NCBI GenBank assembly: GCA_038063175.1
Contig: JBBTVP010000060.1
Span: 1-9,733 of the forward strand
From: JBBTVP01 sp038063175
GTDB lineage: Bacteria > Patescibacteriota > Minisyncoccia > UBA6257 > 1-14-0-10-40-38
Direction of reading: 5' to 3'
Length of the DNA: 9,733 bases
Position 1 is the first letter of the stretch; each line of letters begins with the position of its first letter. A program made the position numbers and the translations under genes. Shown here piece after piece: positions 1 to 6,174 of this stretch. The notes beneath the pieces were generated by a model. The model was not told the DNA's origin, did no database searches, and was given only the letters and a program-made list of their open reading frames with translations.

Positions 1-340
1 TAAATTTATAGAAACTCCACAGGTGTTCGAGTCCCCGCATGGAACCCACAAAAAGCTTCGGGCGATACCCATCGCTCGTAAATTTCTCCACGAGTTTCAC
101 AACCGCAGGATGCTCGGGCTCGTAGGCCGCAATCGCGAGGTCTGGCTTCCGGAATTCGAACACCGCTACTTTTAGTTTTCGCGCCTCTTCCTCGGGTATG
201 AGCGCGAGTACCTCAACTTTCACCGGAGTCGTTGCTACATGTTAATACCGCACGCCGGTTTTTGCCGCTTTTTGTTCTGCTTCGCGCTCTTCAGCCGCAA
301 TCCGAATTTTCAAAAGCTGTTCTTCGAGCTTGAGTGGCAT
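1..340 (-). pseudogene. Type IV pilus / type II secretion ATPase (PilB/GspE-like) N-terminal part, interrupted by an in-frame TAA and cut by the window edge
   Basis: Reading leftward from ATG 340-338, 32 codons (MPLKLEEQLL... to ...KTGVRY) run into TAA at 244-242. The same frame then stays open for 80 codons to the window edge (HVATTPVKVEVLALIPEEEA ... LEHLWSFYKF). Joined, the two pieces resemble one continuous N-terminal domain of GspE/PilB-family assembly ATPases from Parcubacteria: a charged EEREAEQ helix, a 'G-x-x-Y-L' strand, then LIPEEEAR and a closing LEH.W.FYKF. This family powers pilin polymerisation at the inner membrane; the ATPase core would lie outside the window. TAA stands where a Leu would be expected, so a single TTA-to-TAA change could explain it. 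No Shine-Dalgarno (SD) sequence is visible before ATG 340, so that start is uncertain. Restart at GTG 223 is possible but has no SD. Family assignment is from recognition of the sequence pattern; pseudogene status is inference and a base error is possible. Confidence 0.6.
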
Positions 341-406
341 GTTTGTTTCAATCGTATCTTCCTTACGACCACCCCGCAAGCGGAAAACGAGCTTCCTCCC
401 CGCTCA

Positions 407-434
407 TTGACATAAACAAATATTTTGCTATAAT
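407..434 (+). promoter_or_regulatory. Consensus sigma70 promoter of the lipoprotein gene
   Basis: TTGACA at 407-412 and TATAAT at 429-434 are both perfect hexamers, 16 bp apart. Transcription would begin near 441, giving a leader of about 20 nt that carries the ribosome binding site of the gene at 461. A 17-bp palindrome overlaps the -10 element and is listed separately. Confidence 0.85.
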
Positions 435-441
435 ATAGCAA
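425..441. promoter_or_regulatory. Palindrome over the -10 element, possible operator
   Basis: TTGCTATA-A-TATAGCAA has perfect 8-bp arms around a single central A. It covers the whole -10 hexamer and reaches the predicted transcription start. A dimeric repressor bound here would block the promoter. The AT-rich core makes partial symmetry common at -10 sites, but arms extending to TTGC/GCAA go beyond that. No candidate regulator lies in the window. Confidence 0.4.
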
Positions 442-447
442 GCACAA

Positions 448-453
448 AGGAGG
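448..453 (+). promoter_or_regulatory. Strong Shine-Dalgarno sequence
   Basis: AGGAGG lies 7 nt upstream of ATG 461, within a longer AAAGGAGGTG match to the 16S rRNA tail. It is the best ribosome binding site in the window and fixes the start of the lipoprotein gene. Confidence 0.85.
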
Positions 454-460
454 TGCTTTC

Positions 461-859
461 ATGCGATTTTTCCTTGCGTTCCTCGCCGTCTTTTTCTCGA
501 GTTGCGGGCTCATCAGCGTCCGACCCAATAATTTCCCGTTCTTCTCGGGAACATATTACGAGATGATGAACCGAGGTTCGTACCCGGTTGTCTTCGCTCT
601 GAATGGCTGCACGATTGGCGACAATGCGTCCGAGAATGTGGTGGAACCTGGAGAAATCACCTCATTCCGGATATCGAACTGGAGTGGGCAAGGAGCCCAA
701 CTCACTGTCAACTACCGCCGGATCCAGGAAGACGGGAGAGTGATAGGCGCCGCAAACCACGACGTCTGGTCGTGGGGTAATGAAAGAAGAAGCGAGTCGG
801 TCATCTTGACTGACGAGGGAGTGACTCGGTGTGGTTCAATCATCTGCCGATGGCAGTGA
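461..859 (+). CDS. Small predicted lipoprotein, unknown function
   Basis: A 132-residue protein with an N-terminal signal: MR, then a hydrophobic run (FFLAFLAVFF), then SSC at 13-15. Residues FSSC resemble a lipobox (small residue at -1, Cys at +1), so Cys15 may be lipidated after signal peptidase II cleavage. Phe at -3 is atypical. The mature part is rich in beta-forming segments (YPVVFALNGC, GEITSFRISNW, AQLTVNYRRI) and has three further cysteines (50, 124, 129) that could form a disulfide outside the cytoplasm. A small beta-sandwich is plausible. I recognise no named family. The start is secured by the strong SD. The gene is monocistronic: a consensus promoter lies 27-54 bp upstream and a strong terminator about 30 bp downstream. 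It diverges from the pilus ATPase remnant, but a functional link is speculative. Confidence 0.8.
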   Translation: MRFFLAFLAVFFSSCGLISVRPNNFPFFSGTYYEMMNRGSYPVVFALNGCTIGDNASENVVEPGEITSFRISNWSGQGAQLTVNYRRIQEDGRVIGAANHDVWSWGNERRSESVILTDEGVTRCGSIICRWQ

Positions 860-886
860 AAATCTCTGGGCGTCCCCGACCAATCT

Positions 887-924
887 GCCGCACGAAACAC
901 TGTTTCGTGCGGCGGTTTTCTTTT
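887..924 (+). terminator. Strong intrinsic terminator after the lipoprotein gene
   Basis: GCCGCACGAAACA (887-899) pairs perfectly with TGTTTCGTGCGGC (901-913); a few central bases must open to form the loop. The stem is followed by GG and then TTTTCTTTT (916-924). It closes the single-gene transcript and insulates yebC from it. Confidence 0.9.
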
Positions 925-933
925 AGAAAACGC

Positions 934-961
934 TTGCCAATACCATCGGATTGGCGATAAG
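934..961 (+). promoter_or_regulatory. Probable yebC promoter giving an almost leaderless mRNA
   Basis: TTGCCA (934-939), a 16-bp spacer and GATAAG (956-961, 4 of 6 matches) lie directly downstream of the terminator. Initiation 6-8 bp past the -10 would fall at about 967-969, next to ATG 970. There is no SD before yebC, which fits leaderless or near-leaderless translation. The weak -10 keeps confidence moderate. Confidence 0.45.
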
Positions 962-969
962 CTTCCGCT

Positions 970-1494
970 ATGTCGGGACATTCTAAGTGGCATCAAATAA
1001 AACATAAGAAAGGGGCAACTGATCAGAAACGCGGCGCATTATTTTCAAAGCTAGTGAAGGCAATTTCGGTAGCGGCGAGAGACAACCCAAGCCCGGATAC
1101 AAATCCGCGCCTCCGCACCATGATTGAAAAGGCAAAGCAGGCGAATGTTCCGAATGAAAATATTGAGCGGGCAATGAAACGCTCGAGTGAAGCGAAAGAA
1201 CTTGAAGAAGTTACGATCGAGGCCTACGGACCGGACAAGGTTGCGCTCATCATCATCGCAGTCACCGACAACCAGAACCGGACGATTGCGGAGGTGAAGG
1301 CGATTATCACGAAACATGGCGCGAAGCCCGCTCACCAGGGAAGCGTGCTCTGGTCATTCACGAAAACGGATGGAGAGTGGCACCCAAGCTTCACCCAACC
1401 CCCCACGCCCGAAGGCCAAACAAAACTTGATGCGCTCATCGCGGATCTCGAAGCACACGACGACGTATCGTCGGTCGTGACGAACGCCGCATGA
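970..1494 (+). CDS. yebC: YebC/PmpR-family protein, short form lacking the middle domain
   Basis: A 174-residue protein opening with the family signature SGHSKWHQIKHKKGATDQKR, followed by the helical N-terminal domain (to about 75) and the start of the alpha/beta region (VTIEAYGPDKVALIIIAVTDN, NRTIAEVK, and GSVLWSF at 124-130). Usual family members are about 240-250 residues. Here a short linker (about 131-149) leads straight to the family C-terminus (KLDALIADLEAHDDVSSVVTNAA), so most of the middle domain is missing. Family members act as DNA-binding regulators (PmpR) or as translation factors helping ribosomes through proline-rich stretches (YebC/TACO1). Which applies here is unknown. Proteins of this kind are often encoded next to ruvC, as here. 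Its stop probably once overlapped the ruvC start (see the element at 1496-1616). Confidence 0.93.
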   Translation: MSGHSKWHQIKHKKGATDQKRGALFSKLVKAISVAARDNPSPDTNPRLRTMIEKAKQANVPNENIERAMKRSSEAKELEEVTIEAYGPDKVALIIIAVTDNQNRTIAEVKAIITKHGAKPAHQGSVLWSFTKTDGEWHPSFTQPPTPEGQTKLDALIADLEAHDDVSSVVTNAA

Positions 1495-1495
1495 G

Positions 1496-1616
1496 TCCCG
1501 TTAGAGACAACCTGATTGTGGATCGCAAAACCATGCAACTAATTTCACGATATCAATGCCATAAAGAACAAGTCGATACTTCACGGTCGCCGTATGGCGA
1601 CCTGTCTCTAACGGGA
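1496..1616. mobile_element. MITE-like miniature element between yebC and ruvC
   Basis: A segment of about 121 bp is bounded by perfect 14-bp inverted repeats, TCCCGTTAGAGACA (1496-1509) and TGTCTCTAACGGGA (1603-1616). It is flanked by TGAG direct repeats (1492-1495 and 1617-1620), or ATGAG if the element is taken as 1496-1615. It encodes nothing evident. Deleting it with one repeat copy leaves GCATGAGATATC, in which the yebC stop (TGA) overlaps the ruvC start (ATG) by ATGA. This supports an insertion that duplicated the overlap and so kept both signals. The parental transposase is not in the window, and I cannot assign an IS family from the termini. The alternative is a native structured RNA element closed by a long helix. 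Confidence 0.6.
1585..1602 (+). repeat. Perfect 7-bp hairpin directly beside the right terminal repeat
   Basis: GGTCGCC (1585-1591) and GGCGACC (1596-1602) enclose a GTAT tetraloop. The hairpin ends exactly where the right terminal repeat begins (1603), so in RNA it could stack on the outer helix formed by the two terminal repeats. That helix would run up to the ruvC start codon. No U-run follows, so it is not an ordinary intrinsic terminator. Confidence 0.6.
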
Positions 1617-2086
1617 TGAGATATCTCGGCATTGATCCGGGAACCACGCGCGTGGGGTATGGCCTCATCGAGGGCTGCCACACACCAAAACTTTTAAGCT
1701 ACGGCGTGATAGAGATAAAATCGGTCGGGGAATCGGATCGTTTGCTCGAACTCGCACGCGCATTCGAGAAGCTCATCGAATCATCGAATCCTGCGATCGC
1801 GGGAGTGGAACGTATCTTTTTCGCAAAGAACCGGAAGACTGCTATTTCAGTTGCCCAGGCGAGAGGCGTCATCGTATCAAAACTCGCCGAGAAGAACATC
1901 CGTATGGTAGAGTGGCATCCTTCGGAGGTAAAACGTTCAGTGACGAATTACGGGGGAGCAGACAAGCGCGCGGTTTCGAAAATGGTCGGCAAGATTCTTG
2001 GGGTGTCTACATTCACCGGACACGATGATGCCACCGACGCTCTCGCAATCGCAATCGCAACCGCTTTTCACTACGGCACGAGCTGA
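1616..2086 (+). CDS. ruvC: Crossover junction endodeoxyribonuclease RuvC
   Basis: A 156-residue RNase H-fold nuclease that cuts Holliday junctions with symmetric nicks, acting with RuvAB in recombinational repair. The acidic residues are visible: Asp7 in GIDPGTTRVGYG, Glu65 in GVERIFFAKN, and Asp138 and Asp141 in GHDDATDALAIA. Spacing matches E. coli RuvC (D7, E66, D138, D141), and the length is close to the usual 160-175. The ATG start gives the canonical MRYLGIDPG N-terminus. No SD is recognisable upstream because the start codon abuts the right end of the inserted element. ruvC was probably translationally coupled to yebC through an ATGA overlap before insertion. ruvA and ruvB do not follow. 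Confidence 0.95.
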   Translation: MRYLGIDPGTTRVGYGLIEGCHTPKLLSYGVIEIKSVGESDRLLELARAFEKLIESSNPAIAGVERIFFAKNRKTAISVAQARGVIVSKLAEKNIRMVEWHPSEVKRSVTNYGGADKRAVSKMVGKILGVSTFTGHDDATDALAIAIATAFHYGTS

Positions 2087-2123
2087 AACCTATTGCCGCG
2101 GATGACCGGGGATATCCACAGGT

Positions 2124-2151
2124 TTGACAAACAGAACCCCGCCCATATAAT
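2124..2151 (+). promoter_or_regulatory. Consensus sigma70 promoter of the small acidic protein gene
   Basis: TTGACA (2124-2129) and TATAAT (2146-2151) are both perfect, 16 bp apart. The predicted start near 2158 gives a leader of about 50 nt. A DnaA-box-like ATATCCACA (2112-2120, one mismatch to TTATCCACA) sits just upstream of the -35, but a single such match may be chance. Confidence 0.8.
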
Positions 2152-2208
2152 TGCCGTTAACCCATACACTTTTAAAGGTCGTTACCAGAAGTATTTATTG
2201 GAGAGATC

Positions 2209-2349
2209 ATGATCAGCCGTTCCTACAACCTCTCAGACGACGACGACGTGAATAACGGAGTAGAAGACGACATCCTCGAAGGAGACGAGGACGAAACAGA
2301 AGACGAAGACGATGCGGATTCGGACGACGACGCGGAAGAAACAGCATAG
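2209..2349 (+). CDS. 46-residue highly acidic protein, unknown function
   Basis: MISRSYNLSDDDDVNNG..., ending in ...DDDAEETA. By count, 23 of 46 residues are Asp or Glu and there is one Arg. No transmembrane segment or Cys is present, so it is probably cytosolic and disordered. GGAGAG at 2200-2205 forms a good SD close to the ATG. It has its own consensus promoter and a strong terminator, so this tiny gene is probably expressed strongly and alone. Such polyanionic peptides can mimic nucleic acid, bind cations or basic proteins, or act as chaperone tails; none of these can be chosen from sequence. I recognise no family. Confidence 0.75.
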   Translation: MISRSYNLSDDDDVNNGVEDDILEGDEDETEDEDDADSDDDAEETA

Positions 2350-2371
2350 TTTTTCCTGCCGCCTCCCCCAT

Positions 2372-2405
2372 TCAAAACCCCTGCTCGTGCGGGGTTTTGA
2401 TTTTT
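2372..2405 (+). terminator. Intrinsic terminator after the acidic protein gene
   Basis: TCAAAACCCC (2372-2381) pairs perfectly with GGGGTTTTGA (2391-2400) around a 9-nt loop, followed by TTTTT (2401-2405). It ends 27 bp before the PBP start codon. I see no good promoter in between, so the PBP gene may depend on read-through or an unrecognised promoter. Confidence 0.85.
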
Positions 2406-2432
2406 CGAAATATTTCCTCTACGGTGATTGGT

Positions 2433-4877
2433 ATGCGAAGACTACATCACCTGAAGAAACTTTTTCCCCGACGGGTTATTCCCTGGATCGCTTCGGCGGT
2501 TGGAGGATTTATTCTCATAGGCATTGCCGGTGCTTTTTATATCATAAAAACGGTTCCTCCGGCGATACTCCTCGAAAACCGGGAAATTGTCGAGTCAACG
2601 AAAATCTATGACCGGACCGGCACTGTACTCCTTTACGAGATTCACGGAGAAGAACGTCGCACGGTGATTCCGTTCGATGAAATCCCCGACATTGTCAAAC
2701 AGGCGACGATCGCGCTTGAGGACGCGAATTTCTACGAACATGCCGCGTTTGATTGGAAATCAATTGTCCGCGCATTCCTCGTAAACCTCCGGAGCGGAGA
2801 GATTGTCCAGGGAGGATCCACCATCACCCAGCAACTCGCGAAAAAGGCGTTTTTAACCGATGACCGGACCCCTACGAGAAAACTCCGGGAGCTTGTGCTT
2901 GCGATACAACTCGAACGCCGCTTCACTAAAGATGAAATTCTGGGTTATTACTTGAACCAAATTCCCTACGGATCGAACGCGTATGGTATCGAAGCGGCAA
3001 GTCAGATGTTCTTCTCGAAGCATGCGGGAGGCCTCACTATCTCCGAAGCGGCGACGCTCGCCGCGCTCCCTCGGGCTCCCAGCTACTATTCGCCTTGGGG
3101 ATCACACCAGGATGCGCTCATTGCCCGCCGAAACCGCGCGCTTACCGAAATGGAGTATATGGGTGCTATTACCGAGGAGGAGCGGGATAAAGCCATCGCG
3201 GAAGCGCAGGTATTTTCGAAGCAGGATCGGGGTATTAAAGCGCCCCATTTTGTTATAGCGGTGCAGGAATATCTCAACGAACGCTACGGCGAGGAGTTTG
3301 TTCGTGAGGGTGGTCTTACGGTCACGACCACGCTCGACTGGAAGCTTCAGAAAATTGCCGAACGCGTGGTTCTTGAGGGCGCGGTCCGGAATGAAGAGTT
3401 ATACCACGGAAAAAACGCAGCGCTCGTTGCAGAAGATACCGACTCCGGACAGATTCTCGCGCTTGTGGGCTCGCGCGATTATTTCGATATTCAGAACGAG
3501 GGAAATTTTGACGTAGCAACCCAGGGGTTGCGCCAGCCGGGATCGGCAATGAAGCCGCTCGTCTACGTGAATGCGTTTGCGAAGGGATATCCTCCGGAAA
3601 CCGTTTTATTCGATCTCGACACCGAATTCAGCACCGAGGAGGACCCCGAAAAGAGTTACCGCCCAGTAAACTTCGACGGCAGGTTCCGAGGCCCCATCAG
3701 TCTCCGCAATGCGCTTGCTCAATCCATCAACATCCCCGCAGTCAAAACGCTCTATCTCGTGGGCATTGATAATGTACTAAAGTCAGTGAAGAGTTTCGGC
3801 ATCACCACGCTCACCGAGCGAAACCGTTATGGTCTCTCTTTAGTGCTTGGCGGTGGTGAAGTAAGGCTTATCGAGCTCGTCGGCGCATACGCTACGTTTG
3901 CGGAAGAGGGGATTTACCGTCCGCAGACGATGGTTCTTAAGGTTCAAGACGGGGAACGCGTTCTTGAATCGTTCTCGCAGGAAGCAGAACAGGTCATCGA
4001 TCCAGAACCCGTGCGGATACTGAATGACGTTCTTTCGGACCGCGATGCGCGGGCACCGATATTCGGCTCCGCCCTCGACCTCCCCGGATTCTCTGAATAT
4101 CAAGTCGCGGTGAAAACCGGAACATCGAATGATTACCGCGATGCATGGTCAGTTGGATACACCCCATCGCTCGCAGTGGGCGTATGGGCAGGCAACAACA
4201 ATAACGACCCTATGGGCCGCGGTGAAAGCGTCCGGGCTGCGGCGCCGATATGGCGCGCGTTTATGTCCGAGGTGCTTCCTAGCTACGCTCCGCAGGCATT
4301 CACAGCGCCAAACCCAATCTTCACTGAAAAGCCCGTTTTGAAAGGAGAATATGTGGTGAATTATCAGTACGGATCAGAACTCTTTCCGCACATTCATGAA
4401 ATACTCCACTCCGTAGACCGCAATGACCCATTAGGACCAGAACCAAGTCACCCGGAAAATGATTCCCAGTTCGAAAACTGGGAAAAACCGCTCACAGACT
4501 GGATACAGAAAAATTACCCGAATCCCCAGACGGTAAACCGACCGCTTCCCGAGGGAAGCGTAGTCATGGGCTCCGGCACTACATTTTCTTCGAATAAAAT
4601 TGAGATTGCGTTTGCAAGTCCCACGAACGGAAGCGTTCTCTCTCCTCCTCTAACGATCGAAGTGCCGATAAAAGCAGCGGCGGGGATTTCAAAGATAGAA
4701 CTTTCTCTGAATGAAACCGTGATTGATGCGCAAATTGGATCTTGGGGAAACGAGACGGTGTACCGCTACCGCCTTATTCCCTCCTCCTTTGACCTCCAGA
4801 ACCTTATTAAGGTCACGGTGACCGATGCACTCGGCAATCGGGAAAGCGCGAGTGTAATCGTGTTCAGGACGCCTTAA
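2433..4877 (+). CDS. Class A penicillin-binding protein (PBP1A type)
   Basis: An 814-residue bifunctional peptidoglycan synthase anchored in the cytoplasmic membrane. From ATG 2433 it has a basic N-terminus and one transmembrane helix (about 18-39). A glycosyltransferase 51 domain follows: ALEDANFYEH with the probable catalytic Glu96, GGSTITQQ at 127-134, and FTKDEILGYYLNQIPYGSNAYG with Glu168. The penicillin-binding transpeptidase domain has GSAMKP (Ser371 nucleophile, Lys374), SIN (431-433) and KTGTS (561-565). The last 90 or so residues look like an Ig-like beta domain (SPTNGSVLSPPLTIEVPI...), a common C-terminal addition in this group. ATG 2433 is chosen over TTG 2397, which lies inside the terminator; the upstream GGTG is a weak SD. 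The gene converges on dnaN and its last 14 bp overlap it. Confidence 0.95.
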   Translation: MRRLHHLKKLFPRRVIPWIASAVGGFILIGIAGAFYIIKTVPPAILLENREIVESTKIYDRTGTVLLYEIHGEERRTVIPFDEIPDIVKQATIALEDANFYEHAAFDWKSIVRAFLVNLRSGEIVQGGSTITQQLAKKAFLTDDRTPTRKLRELVLAIQLERRFTKDEILGYYLNQIPYGSNAYGIEAASQMFFSKHAGGLTISEAATLAALPRAPSYYSPWGSHQDALIARRNRALTEMEYMGAITEEERDKAIAEAQVFSKQDRGIKAPHFVIAVQEYLNERYGEEFVREGGLTVTTTLDWKLQKIAERVVLEGAVRNEELYHGKNAALVAEDTDSGQILALVGSRDYFDIQNEGNFDVATQGLRQPGSAMKPLVYVNAFAKGYPPETVLFDLDTEFSTEEDPEKSYRPVNFDGRFRGPISLRNALAQSINIPAVKTLYLVGIDNVLKSVKSFGITTLTERNRYGLSLVLGGGEVRLIELVGAYATFAEEGIYRPQTMVLKVQDGERVLESFSQEAEQVIDPEPVRILNDVLSDRDARAPIFGSALDLPGFSEYQVAVKTGTSNDYRDAWSVGYTPSLAVGVWAGNNNNDPMGRGESVRAAAPIWRAFMSEVLPSYAPQAFTAPNPIFTEKPVLKGEYVVNYQYGSELFPHIHEILHSVDRNDPLGPEPSHPENDSQFENWEKPLTDWIQKNYPNPQTVNRPLPEGSVVMGSGTTFSSNKIEIAFASPTNGSVLSPPLTIEVPIKAAAGISKIELSLNETVIDAQIGSWGNETVYRYRLIPSSFDLQNLIKVTVTDALGNRESASVIVFRTP

Positions 4878-5979
4878 TTGGCATTAAGAGATAGAAGTAC
4901 GATGGATCATCTATTGATTTGATGATCGCGGGTTTATTTTCTCCGTTTACCCCAAAGAGAATTCTCTCCGACTTCACCGCCTTCAGACCATCTGCGAGAT
5001 ACCGCCAATTAAAGCTTAACCCAGAGAATTTAGGTCCTTTTATTTTTATCGGGACAAGATAGTTGTTTTCACCAAGATACTGATTTACCGAGAACACTTC
5101 GAGGGTTTTTTCGTCTTCTCCAACCGCAAGGCGTACATCGCTTACTTTCCCCGAAAAGCTTGCGACGAGTTTTACTGCTCCGAGAAGCTGCTCTCGGTTC
5201 ATGGTAATTTCTGTTTCAATTTTCTTCGGGACAATCTGTTCATAGTCGGGATACTGGCCCGCGATAATCCGTGAGACAATCCGCTCGGACACCCCTTCAA
5301 ATCCGATCTGGCTTGGGTCAATACACATCCGAATTTTCTCGTCTCCCGAGAATCCCCGAATAATTTCTTGAACAGTTTTAAGAGGAATAATGGTTTTGAA
5401 TCCCTGTTCGAATGTGGTTTGGAACTCGTTTTTATAAAGCGTTTTCTCGGCAAGTCTGAAGCTGTCGGTTGCAACGAGCTTTAATGATCCGATTTGAAAA
5501 TCAAAGAGGATCCCTGATAGTTCAGGACGGATCTCTGAAAACTGCGCAGCGTCTATTACTCCATAGAGAGATTCTTTAAGTGCTCCGGTGTTGATCTCAA
5601 GATAATTTTCTTTATGTTCAATTTTAGGGATGATAGGAAAATCATCAGGATTCATCCCTTGTATCTTCGCCTGATAGTTATCAGTCTTCACTAAGAGGTT
5701 ATTACCATCACTCTCGAGATTCACCCGCTCTGCGTCCACATTAGACACAATACTGCTTAGGGTTCCGAATGGAACCGTAAGTGTTCCTGATTCGATCACT
5801 TTTCCTGAAAGCGATCGTTCAACACCAATTTCGAGGTTTGTCGCTGAAATCATTATTTTCCCATCGGAAACCTTCAAGAGAATATTTTTAAGAATCGGGA
5901 GACTTATATGTTCTCCACACACCCGATCAAAGGAAGATAGCCCTTCCTTTAAATTAGTTTTAAGAATAATTAATTTCAT
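4864..5979 (-). CDS. dnaN: DNA polymerase III sliding clamp (beta subunit)
   Basis: A 371-residue clamp that dimerises around DNA and tethers the replicative polymerase. It has the usual three-domain length. Recognisable blocks are LPILKNILLKV near the start, VATDSFRLA (169-177), IAGQYPDYEQIVP (239-251) and the C-terminal YLLMPIKA, which forms part of the partner-binding pocket in this family. The ATG (5979-5977) gives the expected MKLIILK N-terminus, but no SD precedes it. It lies downstream of dnaA on the same strand, the classic dnaA-dnaN order, with a 195-bp gap containing DnaA-box-like sequences. Its end overlaps the convergent PBP gene and no terminator is visible for either. Confidence 0.97.
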   Translation of the reverse strand: MKLIILKTNLKEGLSSFDRVCGEHISLPILKNILLKVSDGKIMISATNLEIGVERSLSGKVIESGTLTVPFGTLSSIVSNVDAERVNLESDGNNLLVKTDNYQAKIQGMNPDDFPIIPKIEHKENYLEINTGALKESLYGVIDAAQFSEIRPELSGILFDFQIGSLKLVATDSFRLAEKTLYKNEFQTTFEQGFKTIIPLKTVQEIIRGFSGDEKIRMCIDPSQIGFEGVSERIVSRIIAGQYPDYEQIVPKKIETEITMNREQLLGAVKLVASFSGKVSDVRLAVGEDEKTLEVFSVNQYLGENNYLVPIKIKGPKFSGLSFNWRYLADGLKAVKSERILFGVNGENKPAIIKSIDDPSYFYLLMPIKAS

Positions 5980-6007
5980 TACTTGTAGTAGATGGGGAAA
6001 GCTTTTC

Positions 6008-6016
6008 TGTGGATAA
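6008..6016 (-). promoter_or_regulatory. Perfect DnaA box
   Basis: TGTGGATAA is the exact reverse complement of the consensus TTATCCACA. It lies 29 bp upstream of the dnaN start, so it may serve replication initiation, dnaN control, or both. Confidence 0.75.
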
Positions 6017-6163
6017 GTCGAACCACGCTAGATACTGATTGATATTTTTGCTTTACAACCTGTGAGTAAGAGAGAGAAATAATATTCGGAGAATAACTTG
6101 GTTTCATATTTTCTTCACCTTATCCCTCATCTTCCCCCACGTTCCCCACGAGATCCTCTCCGG

Positions 6164-6172
6164 TTATCCACT
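6164..6172 (+). promoter_or_regulatory. DnaA box with one mismatch
   Basis: TTATCCACT differs from the consensus at the last base only. It lies 2 bp beyond the dnaA stop codon and is oriented opposite to the box at 6008. Confidence 0.6.
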
Positions 6173-6174
6173 CG

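Larger units (their letters stand above)
5980..6174. other. dnaA-dnaN intergenic region, candidate oriC
   Basis: This 195-bp gap holds a perfect DnaA box TGTGGATAA (6008-6016, reverse of TTATCCACA) and TTATCCACT (6164-6172, one mismatch) abutting the end of dnaA. Weaker matches are TTATCCCTC (6120-6128) and TGTGAGTAA near 6060. Between the two good boxes lies an AT-rich stretch (about 6030-6115) that could be the unwinding element. A TAGTAG (5986-5991) and a short G-run lie near the perfect box and loosely recall a DnaA-trio arrangement, though only weakly. Location next to dnaA and dnaN supports an origin; box number is modest. Confidence 0.55.

Noticed and set aside
310..528. Minus-strand 72-codon frame across the lipoprotein promoter
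   Set aside because: It runs through the promoter, SD and signal-peptide codons of the plus-strand gene and through the pilus ATPase start region in another frame; no family resemblance.
1497..1615. Reading the yebC-ruvC inverted repeat as an intrinsic terminator
   Set aside because: The arms are about 93 bp apart and no T-run follows; the right arm meets a start codon.
2397..2432. Upstream TTG (2397) or GTG (2424) as the PBP start
   Set aside because: TTG 2397 lies within the terminator stem and adds 12 residues unlike the family. GTG 2424 has no better SD. ATG 2433 gives the expected short basic tail before the membrane helix.
2312..2611. Plus-strand frame spanning the acidic gene end, terminator and PBP start
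   Set aside because: It crosses a strong terminator and reads known genes out of frame.
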